A stretch of DNA of 64,000 bases from Achromobacter xylosoxidans A8 (lineage in GTDB: Bacteria; Pseudomonadota; Gammaproteobacteria; Burkholderiales; Burkholderiaceae_B). Below are positions 7,874 to 16,529 of this stretch, in pieces. Positions within the stretch are counted from its first letter, which is position 1. The number at the start of each line of letters is the position of its first letter. Both the position numbers and the translations under genes were made by a program. The stretch covers positions 1,116,001 to 1,180,000 of the forward strand of contig NC_014640.1 of the NCBI RefSeq assembly GCF_000165835.1. The letters are read 5' to 3'. A model generated the notes under the pieces. The model was not told the DNA's origin, searched no databases, and saw only the letters and a list, made by a program, of their open reading frames with translations.

Positions 7874-10870
7874 TTGATACATGACACGAAGAAATGGCTG
7901 ACGGCGACGCTCGCACTGAGCGCGTCCTACTGCGGTGGCGTCACGGCTGCGGACTTGACGGTGACGTCGGGCAATACGCAGGTGTTCGACGGCTCGGCCA
8001 ATTTCCCCGGGGGGGTGGATGTCAACGGCGGCACGCTGGTGATCGGCGGCAACGGCGGCGGCTCGGGCGTCACGCTCGGCGGCAACGTCAATGCGAATTC
8101 GAACGGGACCGTCGCGGGCTTTGGCTCGATCAATGGCGATCTCAACGTATCCGGCGCGCGTGTGGCGCCCGGGTATGAAGTTGGCACGCCGACGGGGGTC
8201 TCCAACGGCAATCTGGTCGTCAACGGCAACCTGTCGATGAACAACGCCGTGTTCAATTTCGAGACCGGCTATGCGGGGCTGCCGATCACGCAACCCGGCA
8301 CTGGCGACAACATCACCGTGCGCGGCAATGCCGCCATCAACAACACCACGCTGAACGTCACGGTCAATACCTTGGGCGTCAATGCCGGCTACTACCGGAT
8401 CCTGTCGTATGGCGGCTCGATGAGCGGCAACGGCCTGACGCTGGGTTCGGTCTCGGGCGATTCCGCGCCTGCAGCCACCATCCAGAACCTGACCGGCGAC
8501 AAGCAGATCAATCTCATCCTGGGCCCCAGCACCACCAACTTGTGGAACGGCAACGGCGCGGCATCCGCGACGCGGTCGGGCGGCGGCAACGGCACCTGGA
8601 GCGCGGCCGGCACGAACTGGAACAGCCCGAGCAATGCCACCGGCGCGCTGCCCGATGGTGGCTACGCGATCTTCACTGGCGCGGCCGGCACGGTGACCGT
8701 GGACGGCAGCGCAGGTCCGGTGCGCGTGTCGGGCATCCAGTTCGCCACCGACCGCTATCGCCTGCAGGGCGCGCCCATCACCCTGGTTGGCAGCGGCGGC
8801 AATCCGCCCGCAATCGTGGTCGGCGATGGCACCTATGCTTCGGGCCAATTCGTCGACACCATCGACAATCCCTTGCAAGGCACGCAGGGCTTCGTCAAGA
8901 CCGGCCCGGGGTCGGTGATCCTGACGGCCGACAGTAGCGGCCTCACCGGTCCCATCCTGATCGCCGACGGCGCGCTGGAGATCGACGGCAAGCTGAACGG
9001 TCCGATGGACATCGGCCGCGAGGTCGTGCTGGCAGGTGTTGGCCAGGTGGGCAGCACCAATCTGTACCCCACCGCAGTCATCTCTCCCGGCAACGATGGC
9101 ACGCCCATGGGCACGCTCACGGTCAACGGCAACCTGACCTTTGGCCAGAACACCATCTACCGCGTGCATGCCGATCCGGCCAGCACCCTCAGCGACCGCA
9201 TCCACGTCACCGGCGTTGCCTATCTCGACGGCACCGTGGCGCACGTGGGTCCCGACGGCAACTACGCGCCGCGCACGACCTACAACATCCTGACGGCGGA
9301 TGGCGGCATCCAGGGTCAGTTCACTGGCGCTTCGAGCGCTTATGCCTTCCTGACGCCCACGCTCAGCTATGACCCGAAGAATGCGTACATGACGCTGACG
9401 CGCAATGATGTGCCTATCGGCAGCATCGGCGGCTCGGGCAACGAGAGCAGCGTGGGCGGAGCGCTGGACAAAGAGGAACCGCCCGCGACGGGCAATGGTT
9501 CGTCTTCGACCAGCAACGGCTCTTCGTCGACGGGGAATGGTTCGTCTTCGACCGGCAACGGCTCTTCGTCGACGGGGAATGGTTCGTCTTCGACGGGCAA
9601 CGGCTCTTCGTCGACGGGCGACGGTTCGTCTTCGACGGGTAACGGCTCCACGTCGACGGGCAACGGTTCGTCCTCGGCGGGCAATGGCTCGACCTCGACC
9701 GGCAACGGCTCGTCCAGCGCCGGCAACGAAACGCCGCCCACCGGCAGCGGCTCTTCCCTGGTCGACAGCGGCATCGCCGCGGGCAAGAACACAGGCGCCA
9801 GCCAGGTGGCTAATGCCGTGCTCGCCATGACTCCGAACGAAGCGCGATCGGCCCTGAGGATGCTCTCGGGCGAAGTCTACGGCAGCACCGCGAGCGTACT
9901 GCTGAGCCAGGGCGACACCGTGCGCACGCTGCCGCTCTCGCATCTGCGCGGCAACCTCGACGCGCCGGTGTTGGCCGGACGTCCCACCGCCCAACTGGGC
10001 GCCCCGTCGTCCGACGCCATGCCGCAAAGCGGCGCATCGCCGGTCTGGGCGCAAGCGTTCGGCAACTGGAGCAAGTTCGACGGCGACAGCAACGCGTCCA
10101 GCCTGAGCCAATCGTCGGGCGGCCTGTTCGTCGGCGGCGATGGCGCGGTGGGCGGCGGCTGGCGTTTGGGCGGCGCGGTCGGCTACATCGGCAGCCACAA
10201 CTCGATCGACGACACGTCCTCGCGCACCAATGTCGACAGCTATACGGCGACCCTGTTCGGCGGGCGGAATTTCCAGGCCGGTCCCGGCCACATCCGCTTC
10301 ATGGCCGGCGCGGCCTACACCTGGCATGACATCGACGCGAAACGCGACGTGGCGGCCGGCAGCCTGAACCAGCGGCTCGAGTCGTCGTATCACGCCTCGT
10401 CGACGCAGGTGTTCACCGAGCTCGGCTACAACCTGCCGCTGGGCGACGCCTACACCATCGAACCGTTTGCGGGCCTGGCGTGGAACCAGCTGCGCACGCG
10501 CGGCTTCGAGGAGTCCGGCGGCACGGCGGCCCTGCACGGGTCCAGCAATTCCGACGACGTGACCAGCACCACGCTGGGACTGCGTGGCTCTTGGGAGTTC
10601 GGTTCCGACCGCGCGCCTGGCCGCCTGACCGCGTCGCTGGGCTGGCGCCATGCCATGGGCGATGTGCAGCCCAAGCAGCAGTTGGCCTTCGAAGGCGGCA
10701 GCACGTTCTCGGTGACGGGCGTGCCGATCGCGCGCAACGCCGCGGTGTTGGGCCTGGGCGCCGAGATGGCCATCACGCGCAACACGACGGCGGGCATTGC
10801 CTATGATGCGCAGTTCGGCGGCGGCAACCGGCAGCAGTCGGGCGTGCTCAAGCTGGCCGTGCGCTTCTGA
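7874..10870 (+). CDS. Type V autotransporter with PATR repeat and Ser/Gly-rich linker
   Basis: 998 residues from a TTG start, chosen because GGGAGG at 7861-7866 stands 7 bases before it and no in-frame ATG is nearby. A signal peptide ends near VTA-AD (residue 26). The passenger is a Gly/Asn-rich beta-helix type with one clear autotransporter-associated strand repeat (GFVKTGPGSVILTADSSG). Residues about 539-615 are eleven copies of a seven-residue TGNGSSS unit. A pertactin-like helical junction follows, then a beta-barrel translocator (about 735-998) ending in the outer-membrane signature LAVRF. No protease or lipase active-site motif is seen, so an adhesin-like surface role is likely. The AT-rich upstream array is its probable control region. 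Confidence 0.9.
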   Translation: MIHDTKKWLTATLALSASYCGGVTAADLTVTSGNTQVFDGSANFPGGVDVNGGTLVIGGNGGGSGVTLGGNVNANSNGTVAGFGSINGDLNVSGARVAPGYEVGTPTGVSNGNLVVNGNLSMNNAVFNFETGYAGLPITQPGTGDNITVRGNAAINNTTLNVTVNTLGVNAGYYRILSYGGSMSGNGLTLGSVSGDSAPAATIQNLTGDKQINLILGPSTTNLWNGNGAASATRSGGGNGTWSAAGTNWNSPSNATGALPDGGYAIFTGAAGTVTVDGSAGPVRVSGIQFATDRYRLQGAPITLVGSGGNPPAIVVGDGTYASGQFVDTIDNPLQGTQGFVKTGPGSVILTADSSGLTGPILIADGALEIDGKLNGPMDIGREVVLAGVGQVGSTNLYPTAVISPGNDGTPMGTLTVNGNLTFGQNTIYRVHADPASTLSDRIHVTGVAYLDGTVAHVGPDGNYAPRTTYNILTADGGIQGQFTGASSAYAFLTPTLSYDPKNAYMTLTRNDVPIGSIGGSGNESSVGGALDKEEPPATGNGSSSTSNGSSSTGNGSSSTGNGSSSTGNGSSSTGNGSSSTGDGSSSTGNGSTSTGNGSSSAGNGSTSTGNGSSSAGNETPPTGSGSSLVDSGIAAGKNTGASQVANAVLAMTPNEARSALRMLSGEVYGSTASVLLSQGDTVRTLPLSHLRGNLDAPVLAGRPTAQLGAPSSDAMPQSGASPVWAQAFGNWSKFDGDSNASSLSQSSGGLFVGGDGAVGGGWRLGGAVGYIGSHNSIDDTSSRTNVDSYTATLFGGRNFQAGPGHIRFMAGAAYTWHDIDAKRDVAAGSLNQRLESSYHASSTQVFTELGYNLPLGDAYTIEPFAGLAWNQLRTRGFEESGGTAALHGSSNSDDVTSTTLGLRGSWEFGSDRAPGRLTASLGWRHAMGDVQPKQQLAFEGGSTFSVTGVPIARNAAVLGLGAEMAITRNTTAGIAYDAQFGGGNRQQSGVLKLAVRF
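9488..9718 (+). repeat. Eleven tandem 21-bp units coding TGNGSSS-like heptapeptides
   Basis: In-frame minisatellite inside the autotransporter gene. Units vary slightly (TSNGSSS, TGDGSSS, TGNGSTS, AGNGSTS), with near-identical DNA. Copy-number change would alter linker length in steps of seven residues without breaking the frame. Confidence 0.85.
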
Positions 10871-10949
10871 TCAGGCGCCGACAGGCGCAGCAAGGGTCGC
10901 GTTCATGACGCTTGCTGCGCCAGCGCCGGGCTGGAATCGAGAACAAATG

Positions 10950-10983
10950 AAAAAGGGGCGAATCGAAAGATTCGCCCCTTTTT
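10950..10983. terminator. Bidirectional terminator between convergent genes
   Basis: A long hairpin with arms AAAAAGGGGCGAATC and GATTCGCCCCTTTTT around a GAAA loop. A-tract on one side and T-tract on the other let it serve both the autotransporter and the opposing gene. Confidence 0.9.
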
Positions 10984-11043
10984 CAAGGACTTGCTCAAGA
11001 ATGCTCGCTGAGCGGGGCCAGAACGGACGAGGCGCCGTTGGTC

Positions 11044-11658
11044 TTAGTGTTTATCGTCCCCCTGCCATCGCAGATAAGCCGAGCGGGTAACAGCAGACAC
11101 TGAATCCAGGACTTTCCGGTGATTGACCTGATGCCGCAGCATCAGCCGTGCATCGGCCACGGCGCGGGATTTGCAGAACCAATGGCAACTGTGCTGCAGC
11201 AGATACAACTCCGCCGAGAGGTGGTACGCGCGCTCTCTTGCGTCCCAGTGGCCTTCGTTGTCCACGACATGGCGCAAGCCGAGTGCATGGATGTGCAGCA
11301 GCTCACGAAAATCCCGTGTCATCGCGGGAAGAAAGCGCTCGATGTATGGCACGCAGAACGAGAGCGTGGACACGCGGGTGGCCTGTGGACTTTCCTTTTG
11401 CATGGCATCGGCCAGCGACTGCACTTGTGCCGCCACGGCGCGTTCGGTCTGGGCGAAGGTTTCCAGTACCTGTAGCTGGCGGTTCTCGGTGTCTTCGCGG
11501 ATGGCGCGGGTGTAGCCTTGCGTCAGTGTTTCCATGTGGCGCTCCAGCTGCAAACCGCCCAGATGACGCCCCAGCAACGCAATGCGGGCGCGCTGATAGC
11601 GCACGCGCAGCACCTGCCATGCCGCGATAAGCACCAGCAGGATCAATGCAATATCCAT
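11044..11658 (-). CDS. Small membrane-anchored protein of unknown function
   Basis: 204 residues from MDIALILLVLIAAWQ at 11658, chosen over an upstream ATG (11691) because GAAGGAA stands 8-9 bases before it. One N-terminal membrane segment (about residues 2-18), then a long helical cytoplasmic part with Gln/Glu/Arg-rich stretches and several Cys and His residues toward the C-terminus (LLQHSCHWFCKSRA). I do not recognise the family. It is the last chromosomal gene before the ICE boundary and is enclosed by terminators on both sides, so it is a monocistronic unit. Confidence 0.7.
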   Translation of the reverse strand: MDIALILLVLIAAWQVLRVRYQRARIALLGRHLGGLQLERHMETLTQGYTRAIREDTENRQLQVLETFAQTERAVAAQVQSLADAMQKESPQATRVSTLSFCVPYIERFLPAMTRDFRELLHIHALGLRHVVDNEGHWDARERAYHLSAELYLLQHSCHWFCKSRAVADARLMLRHQVNHRKVLDSVSAVTRSAYLRWQGDDKH

Positions 11659-11699
11659 TGCCCGTGTTCCTTCATTTCCCAAGCGGCACAAGCCGGAAT

Positions 11700-11724
11700 G
11701 AAAAAAGGGCCCGAAGGCCCTTTT
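11700..11724. terminator. Strong hairpin terminator beside the ICE end
   Basis: Arms AAAAAGGGCC and GGCCCTTTTT around CGAA. It lies upstream of the minus-strand membrane-protein gene and would stop transcription arriving from the ICE in the integrated state. Confidence 0.8.
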
Positions 11725-11769
11725 TCAAGGATTTCCAGAACTCCGCGAAGGAGGTTGAAAATCAAAATT

Positions 11770-11787
11770 TGGAGCGGGAGACGAGAC
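11770..11787 (-). other. ICE attachment site core (tRNA-Gly 3' end copy)
   Basis: On the minus strand these 18 bases read GTCTCGTCTCCCGCTCCA, the 3' end of a tRNA-Gly. From memory this differs by about one base from the 18-bp att repeat of ICEclc. The sequence 5' of it does not fold as a tRNA, so this is the displaced copy. The intact tRNA gene and the integrase should be at the other end, outside the window. Confidence 0.8.
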
Positions 11788-12617
11788 AGGCACTAGGGCG
11801 CTAAATCCTTGTTTCCCAATCACTTTCTCCGCCGCCGTGAGCAGCGAAGGCCTGAATTATAGCCTTGTTTTTCGCCCTCGGCAACAGAGTTCATCCAACA
11901 ACTTCCATCAGCGTCCAAGGACTGCCATCCATCCGCTGACACCGGACGCAGAACACATCGCTGCCAGAGCCCCGCCGCTGCAACGCCGTTGGCACGCCCA
12001 GGTCTTCTTGCGTCAGGAATGGCATCAGCATCGAGCGTTGAGACCGCGCTTGGTTTGTTGATGCAGTGCGCACCACAGCCCAAGGCTGGTCGTGATGAAG
12101 GTCATGCGGCGAGCGAAGAAAGATGGGGCGCATGTTCACATCGCCTGGTCGGCTGGCGACCGTGTGGGAGCGACGCGCAACAGCCTCAAACTAGCCACAG
12201 CCCATGATCGCTGGATGCTATGTCGATATATCAGGATGCCGGAACAAGCATCACACGCGTGGTTTTCTCTACGTCACTCTGGACGTTGAGCAACGACGGC
12301 GACCGCAGCGCGACTTGTGAAACCGTAGGGATATCAGACCATAGCCAATCGGTCTTGATGGGCTTGACGCACCCCATGACGCTGGCACCGTGAGCGCCAT
12401 TGTCGAGCGTGCTTCTTCCTTGTTACTCGACGGGCCGGCAACTGGTCGATTCTTGCACATCGAGCAAGAGAGGACCACCTGTGCGGATGCCATGATTTCT
12501 TCCGCCCACGTTCCAGGGCATGGTCCCAGGCATCCGCCACAGGCATAACGACACAACAGCCCTTGGCAGGGCAAGAAAGGAGCCGGTGATGTAGCGCTTC
12601 CGAAAGGAGACGAAAAC
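11788..12617. other. Gene-free ICE terminal region
   Basis: About 830 bases with no believable gene: the open frames here are short, lack ribosome sites and have no recognisable product. The outward promoter at 11856-11884 is the only clear signal. Confidence 0.55.
11856..11884 (-). promoter_or_regulatory. Outward-facing sigma70 promoter at the ICE end (Pcirc-like)
   Basis: On the minus strand TTGCCG (11884-11879), a 17-bp spacer and a perfect TATAAT (11861-11856). Transcription would start about 60 bases inside the att core and read out through it. In ICEclc a constitutive promoter, Pcirc, occupies this place and drives the integrase only after the element has circularised. Confidence 0.75.
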
Positions 12618-13364
12618 ATGCACAAGGAGCCACCATTATCAAAGGTGTTCTATCGTCCCATCGAAGCTGCCATACGGTGGGCTGGGTTGCTGCGGTACAA
12701 GGCTTCGATTCTCGCGTCGATCGCATCACCGCGGTGCCTGCCGCAGATGTTGGACTGCCCTCGATGGAACGAGTGTCGGCTGTACTCGGAACGCATCTAC
12801 GACGGCATCCTCAACTCGGAGCTGCCCTTCGGCAAGGACGGGATCACGATCAATGACCCCGAACTGGTGAGTTCACCCGATCTGACCGTCCGCCATGTCG
12901 ATCTGAAGCGCTGGATGCGCACCCACTATCCCGAGCATCGGCCGGGATTCCTGTTCAGCCGTGGCGAGCGCATGGCGCATCCCTTCATCACCTTGGAAAC
13001 AGGGCAGGCGCTTCTACTGGAACGGCTGGCTCTGCAGGCTGCGCTGGACCATAGCCGGCGTGAGACACGCGAACTGCAAGCGCAGCACGAAGCCTTGCTC
13101 AAGCAGTCGGCGGTCCTGCTGGCGTCTCAGCAGTGCACGATCAGTGATCGAGCAGAGACCACATACCTGAACATCATCGGCGGGATGCTGACGCTGATGC
13201 TGGGCCATTCCCCATCGGGCGTGCCGTACTCCAGCTTCAAGACGCAGGAGGCCATCGTCACTGCATTGCTCGCCCACTATGGCGGCACCATGGGCATCAC
13301 GGAGCGAACCTTGAACGGCAAGTTCGCCAATGCCAGGAAGAATGTGCGTAGCGCAGCCGCGTGA
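12618..13364 (+). CDS. ICE-end conserved protein of unknown function
   Basis: 248 residues; AAAGGAGA precedes the ATG. Visible features are an N-terminal segment with several Trp and Arg (RPIEAAIRWAGLLRYK), a central HVDLKRWMRTHYPEHRPGF, and a coiled-coil stretch near 140-175 (ETRELQAQHEALLKQSAVLL). The Lys/Arg-rich C-terminus looks able to bind DNA. Proteins of this kind are often encoded next to alpA at the end of such ICEs. No function can be assigned. A regulatory role is suggested only by its position before alpA. Confidence 0.75.
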   Translation: MHKEPPLSKVFYRPIEAAIRWAGLLRYKASILASIASPRCLPQMLDCPRWNECRLYSERIYDGILNSELPFGKDGITINDPELVSSPDLTVRHVDLKRWMRTHYPEHRPGFLFSRGERMAHPFITLETGQALLLERLALQAALDHSRRETRELQAQHEALLKQSAVLLASQQCTISDRAETTYLNIIGGMLTLMLGHSPSGVPYSSFKTQEAIVTALLAHYGGTMGITERTLNGKFANARKNVRSAAA

Positions 13365-13395
13365 ATTCTTCCATCTTGTATGTGCAGTCGCGGAG

Positions 13396-13409
13396 ATTGC
13401 ATTTGCAAT
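13396..13409. promoter_or_regulatory. Inverted repeat upstream of alpA
   Basis: ATTGCA and TGCAAT arms with a two-base spacer, about 75 bases before the alpA start. TTGCAA followed by TCTATT at about 19 bp could be a weak promoter here. A candidate operator for the bistability activator that fires alpA-parA in ICEclc-type elements, by position only. Confidence 0.35.
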
Positions 13410-13482
13410 GTCTTTCCGCAGCCATGTCTATTGAATAGAGGTCACGCCAACAAACGCCACTGAGCGTTCAGGAGTGACCGCC

Positions 13483-13695
13483 ATGTCGCAAGCACCTGTA
13501 CTGCCCCCTTACGAGCGCCGCATCCTGCGGCTCGATGAAGTTGAAGCGAAGTCCGGCTTCAAACGCGCCCACATCTACAACCTGATGAAGAAGCGCCAGT
13601 TTCCACAGGCGCTGCGCCTGGGTGTGCGCGCCGTGGGCTGGGATTCGGTCGAGATCGACCAGTGGATCGCCGAACGCCTCAACAACCGCACCTGA
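13483..13695 (+). CDS. alpA: AlpA-family excisionase/regulator
   Basis: 70 residues from the ATG at 13483, with CAGGAG 9 bases upstream; a GTG at 13474 overlaps that site and is less likely. A single winged-helix (MerR-like) domain: ILRLDEVEAKSGFKRAHIYNLMKKRQFP followed by VGWDSVEIDQWIAERL, typical of AlpA-type proteins. These act as small DNA-binding regulators or excision factors. In ICEclc the equivalent gene heads the operon of parA, shi and the bisD/bisC activator genes, and the same order follows here with 42 bases to parA. Confidence 0.88.
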   Translation: MSQAPVLPPYERRILRLDEVEAKSGFKRAHIYNLMKKRQFPQALRLGVRAVGWDSVEIDQWIAERLNNRT

Positions 13696-13737
13696 CCCGC
13701 TCCCCCTCGGATTTCCCATCGCCAAACGGAGAGCGCC

Positions 13738-14613
13738 ATGCAGGTCGTATCCATCATTTCAACGAAAGGTGGCGTCGGCAAGACGACGACGGCCGCCAAC
13801 CTCGGCGGGCTCGCCGCGGACGCGGGGCTGCGCGTGCTGCTGCTCGATCTCGACGTGCAACCCACCTTGTCCTCTTACTACGAGCTTGCCCACCGTGCGC
13901 CCGGCGGCATCTACGAGCTGCTGGCATTCAACGAGCGCGCCGTCGACCAGCTCGTGTCCCGCACCATCGTCGCGGGCCTGGACCTGGTGCTCTCGAACGA
14001 TCACCGGGGTGAACTGAACACGTTGCTACTGCACGCGCCAGACGGACGCCTGAGACTGCGGCACCTGCTGCCGGCGCTGGCGCCGCTCTATGACCTGGTG
14101 CTGATCGACACCCAGGGCGCGCGCTCGGTGCTGCTGGAGATGGCGGTACTCGCCTCCGGCCTGGCGCTATCGCCCGTGACCCCGGAAATCCTCGCGGCCC
14201 GCGAACTGCGGCGCGGCACCATGCAATTGCTGGAGGACATCGCGCCGTACCGGCACCTCGGCATCGAACCGCCACCGCTGGACCTGCTCATCAATCGCGT
14301 CCACCCCGTGTCCGCGAATGCACGGATGATCCAGCAGGCGCTGCGCGACCTGTTCCAGGACCATGCCGGCATCCGCGTGCTGGGCACCGACGTGCCGGCC
14401 ATCGAAGCCTATCCGCGCGCTGCGACCCGCGGCCTGCCGGTGCATCGCGTCGAGTATCGACAGCCACCAGGCAGAGTTGCGCCCGCCGCGCTCGACACCA
14501 TGCGCGCGCTTGCTGGCGAATTGTTCCCTCAGTGGCAAGACAGATTCGCCCTCGTGTCCGGCCGTCCTCCACGTTCTTTTGAAACCGGGAGGCCCCATGG
14601 CGAACGCACATGA
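13738..14613 (+). CDS. parA: ParA/Soj-family partition ATPase
   Basis: 291 residues with the deviant Walker A KGGVGKTTTAANLGG at about residues 11-25, LLLDLDVQPTLS and VLIDTQGARS. It is the Soj-like ATPase that stabilises the excised ICE and in pKLC102/PAPI-1-type elements is needed for maintenance. It overlaps the start of shi (14597), so the two are translationally linked. Its partner would be the ParB-domain protein two genes downstream. Confidence 0.92.
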   Translation: MQVVSIISTKGGVGKTTTAANLGGLAADAGLRVLLLDLDVQPTLSSYYELAHRAPGGIYELLAFNERAVDQLVSRTIVAGLDLVLSNDHRGELNTLLLHAPDGRLRLRHLLPALAPLYDLVLIDTQGARSVLLEMAVLASGLALSPVTPEILAARELRRGTMQLLEDIAPYRHLGIEPPPLDLLINRVHPVSANARMIQQALRDLFQDHAGIRVLGTDVPAIEAYPRAATRGLPVHRVEYRQPPGRVAPAALDTMRALAGELFPQWQDRFALVSGRPPRSFETGRPHGERT

Positions 14614-14857
14614 GCTTGCCCGTGGCCACAAGCGGCTGCGCGCTCTGATCGAGTTTGCGGTGAGCGAAGGCTGGCACGTCAAACGCACCCGGGGTGGACA
14701 CCTCAAATTCACCAAGACCGGCTGCGCCGCCATCTACACCAGCTCGACCGCGAGCGATTACCGGGCAGACCTCAACGCCCGTGCGCAGATTCGCCGAGCC
14801 GAGCGCGAGGCCCGCATGGCCCGGCCCGCCAACGCCGAGGGATGCGGCCATGGCTGA
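14597..14857 (+). CDS. shi: Shi-like small ICE protein with HicA-type RNA-binding fold
   Basis: 86 residues from the ATG at 14597 (GGGAGG upstream), inside the 3' end of parA. The core WHVKRTRGGHLKFT resembles the HicA toxin pattern, a double-stranded-RNA-binding fold with a catalytic His in G-x-H. By position it is the counterpart of shi in ICEclc, which halts division of transfer-competent cells. An RNA-targeting mode of action is my inference. No HicB antitoxin is adjacent. Confidence 0.7.
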   Translation: MANAHELARGHKRLRALIEFAVSEGWHVKRTRGGHLKFTKTGCAAIYTSSTASDYRADLNARAQIRRAEREARMARPANAEGCGHG

Positions 14858-16514
14858 GATGACCTCCCAGGACATGGCCGGCAAGCTGCTTGCTGCCGGG
14901 TTCGAGCGCGGTGGGCCATCGGCCACGGCCTTGAGCGACCCGATCGCCGACACACCGATGGTCGTGACGCTGGACCAGTTGCGGCCCTACGACCACGACC
15001 CCCGCAAAAAGCGCAACTCGGCCTACGATGAAATCAAGGCCTCCATCCGCGAGCGCGGCCTGGATGCGGCGCCCGCCATCACACGCCGTCCTGGCGAGGC
15101 GCACTACATCATCCGCAACGGCGGCAACACCAGGCTGGCGATCCTGCGTGAACTCTGGGCGGAGACCAAGGACGAGCGCTTTTTCCGCATATCGTGCCTG
15201 TTCCGGCCCTGGCCTGCGCGCGGGGAGATCGTCGCCCTGACTGGGCATCTCGCCGAGAACGAACTGCGCGGCGGCCTCACGTTCATCGAGCGCGCCTTGG
15301 GCGTCGAGAAGGCGCGCGAGTTCTATGAAGCGGAAAGCAGCACGACCTTGAGCCAGTCCGAGCTGGCCCGTCGCTTGGGCGCCGACGGCTTCCCCGTGCA
15401 GCAGTCGCACATCAGCCGCATGGCCGATGCGGTGCGCTACCTGCTGCCGGCGATCCCAACCGTGCTCTATGGTGGCCTCGGTCGCCACCAGGTCGAGCGG
15501 CTGTCGGTCATGCGCAAGGCCAGTGAGCGCACGTGGGAGCAGTATGCCAAGGGCCGCTCCCTGCCGCTGGACTTCGACAGTTTCTTCCAAGAAGTGCTGT
15601 CGCAGTTCGATATCCAGGCCGACGAGTTTTCGCCGCAGCGTGTGCAGGACGAGTTGATCGGTCAGATGTCCGAGCTGCTGGGCATCGACTACGACGTGCT
15701 CGCCCTGGACCTGACCGAATCCGAGAGCCGCCACCGCGCCCTGGTCAGCGACCCAACCCCGCCATCGGCGCCGCCGACATTGCCTGAGCCTGGGGCCATT
15801 GCGCGGGCGCCGATCGAACCAGCACCATCCCCCGCTACAGCAGCACCTTCTGCAGGCCACCCTGCGGCCGCGCCGACGAGGCCCGAGGACGATGCGGCCC
15901 CGAGCGAGGCATCCGCGGCCAGCCCTGCGGCAGCGGCTGGCGGTCTGCTTGACGAGCACATCATCTCTCCGGCACCCACGACGGAACGTCTCCAGTCCAT
16001 CCAGCGCATGGTCGCCGACCAGTTGGGCGATGTGCTGCCGCCCGACTTCTCGGCCAACGTATTGCAGTCGATTCCCGTGCAGGCCGGGGGCCTCTATCCC
16101 ATCTCGGACATCTGGCATATCGACCCTGGCCTCGACACACCCGACCGCCTGCGCATCCACATCGCGCAGTTCGCGCGCGAGATCGCGGGCGAGGCCGACC
16201 TGGACGCATGTGTCGAGGATCGTTCTGACGGCATCGGGTTCGCGTGTCGTGCCCCGGCCCAGGTTTCGTCGCCGCTCGCACGTGCCGTGCTCGCGCTGCT
16301 GGTTTCCCTGGCCGGTCAGCAGCCGGCCGACGTCGGCTTGGACGTCGGGCACTTCGTCACCGACCTGCCAGCGCTGTTGCATGGCCAGGGCCAACGTCAT
16401 GACGACGGGGCCCGGCGATTGAGCGACAACACGCTGGTCAAGCTGTTTCGGCTGCTGCGGCTGGCCCGGCGCCTGCTGGATCTGGAAGCCGGCGCTGTCG
16501 GCTCTGGGACCTGA
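14850..16514 (+). CDS. bisD: ParB-domain protein, BisD-like activator subunit
   Basis: 554 residues from ATG 14850, which overlaps the shi stop by eight bases. N-terminal ParB-type segment (VVTLDQLRPYDHDPRKKRNSAYDEI, then IIRNGGNTRLAIL) with a downstream helix-turn-helix (LSQSELARRLGADGFPVQQSHISRM). The middle is a Pro/Ala-rich linker (about 310-375), followed by a compact C-terminal domain. Length and position match BisD of ICEclc, which with BisC forms the BisDC master activator. A partition role alone cannot be excluded. Confidence 0.8.
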   Translation: MAEMTSQDMAGKLLAAGFERGGPSATALSDPIADTPMVVTLDQLRPYDHDPRKKRNSAYDEIKASIRERGLDAAPAITRRPGEAHYIIRNGGNTRLAILRELWAETKDERFFRISCLFRPWPARGEIVALTGHLAENELRGGLTFIERALGVEKAREFYEAESSTTLSQSELARRLGADGFPVQQSHISRMADAVRYLLPAIPTVLYGGLGRHQVERLSVMRKASERTWEQYAKGRSLPLDFDSFFQEVLSQFDIQADEFSPQRVQDELIGQMSELLGIDYDVLALDLTESESRHRALVSDPTPPSAPPTLPEPGAIARAPIEPAPSPATAAPSAGHPAAAPTRPEDDAAPSEASAASPAAAAGGLLDEHIISPAPTTERLQSIQRMVADQLGDVLPPDFSANVLQSIPVQAGGLYPISDIWHIDPGLDTPDRLRIHIAQFAREIAGEADLDACVEDRSDGIGFACRAPAQVSSPLARAVLALLVSLAGQQPADVGLDVGHFVTDLPALLHGQGQRHDDGARRLSDNTLVKLFRLLRLARRLLDLEAGAVGSGT

Positions 16515-16529
16515 GCGAGGGAGACCAGC

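Noticed and set aside
7712..10651. 979-codon minus-strand open frame opposite the autotransporter
   Set aside because: Arg/Ala/Val-rich antisense shadow created by the GC-biased, repetitive autotransporter gene. No ribosome site and no domain.
11770..11787. Possible tRNA-Gly gene at the ICE end
   Set aside because: Only the last 18 bases are tRNA-like; the sequence upstream on that strand does not give the arms or the anticodon loop.
11820..12290. Short open frames of 65-87 codons near the ICE end
   Set aside because: No ribosome sites, no recognisable product, and overlapping on both strands; the region is better explained as regulatory.
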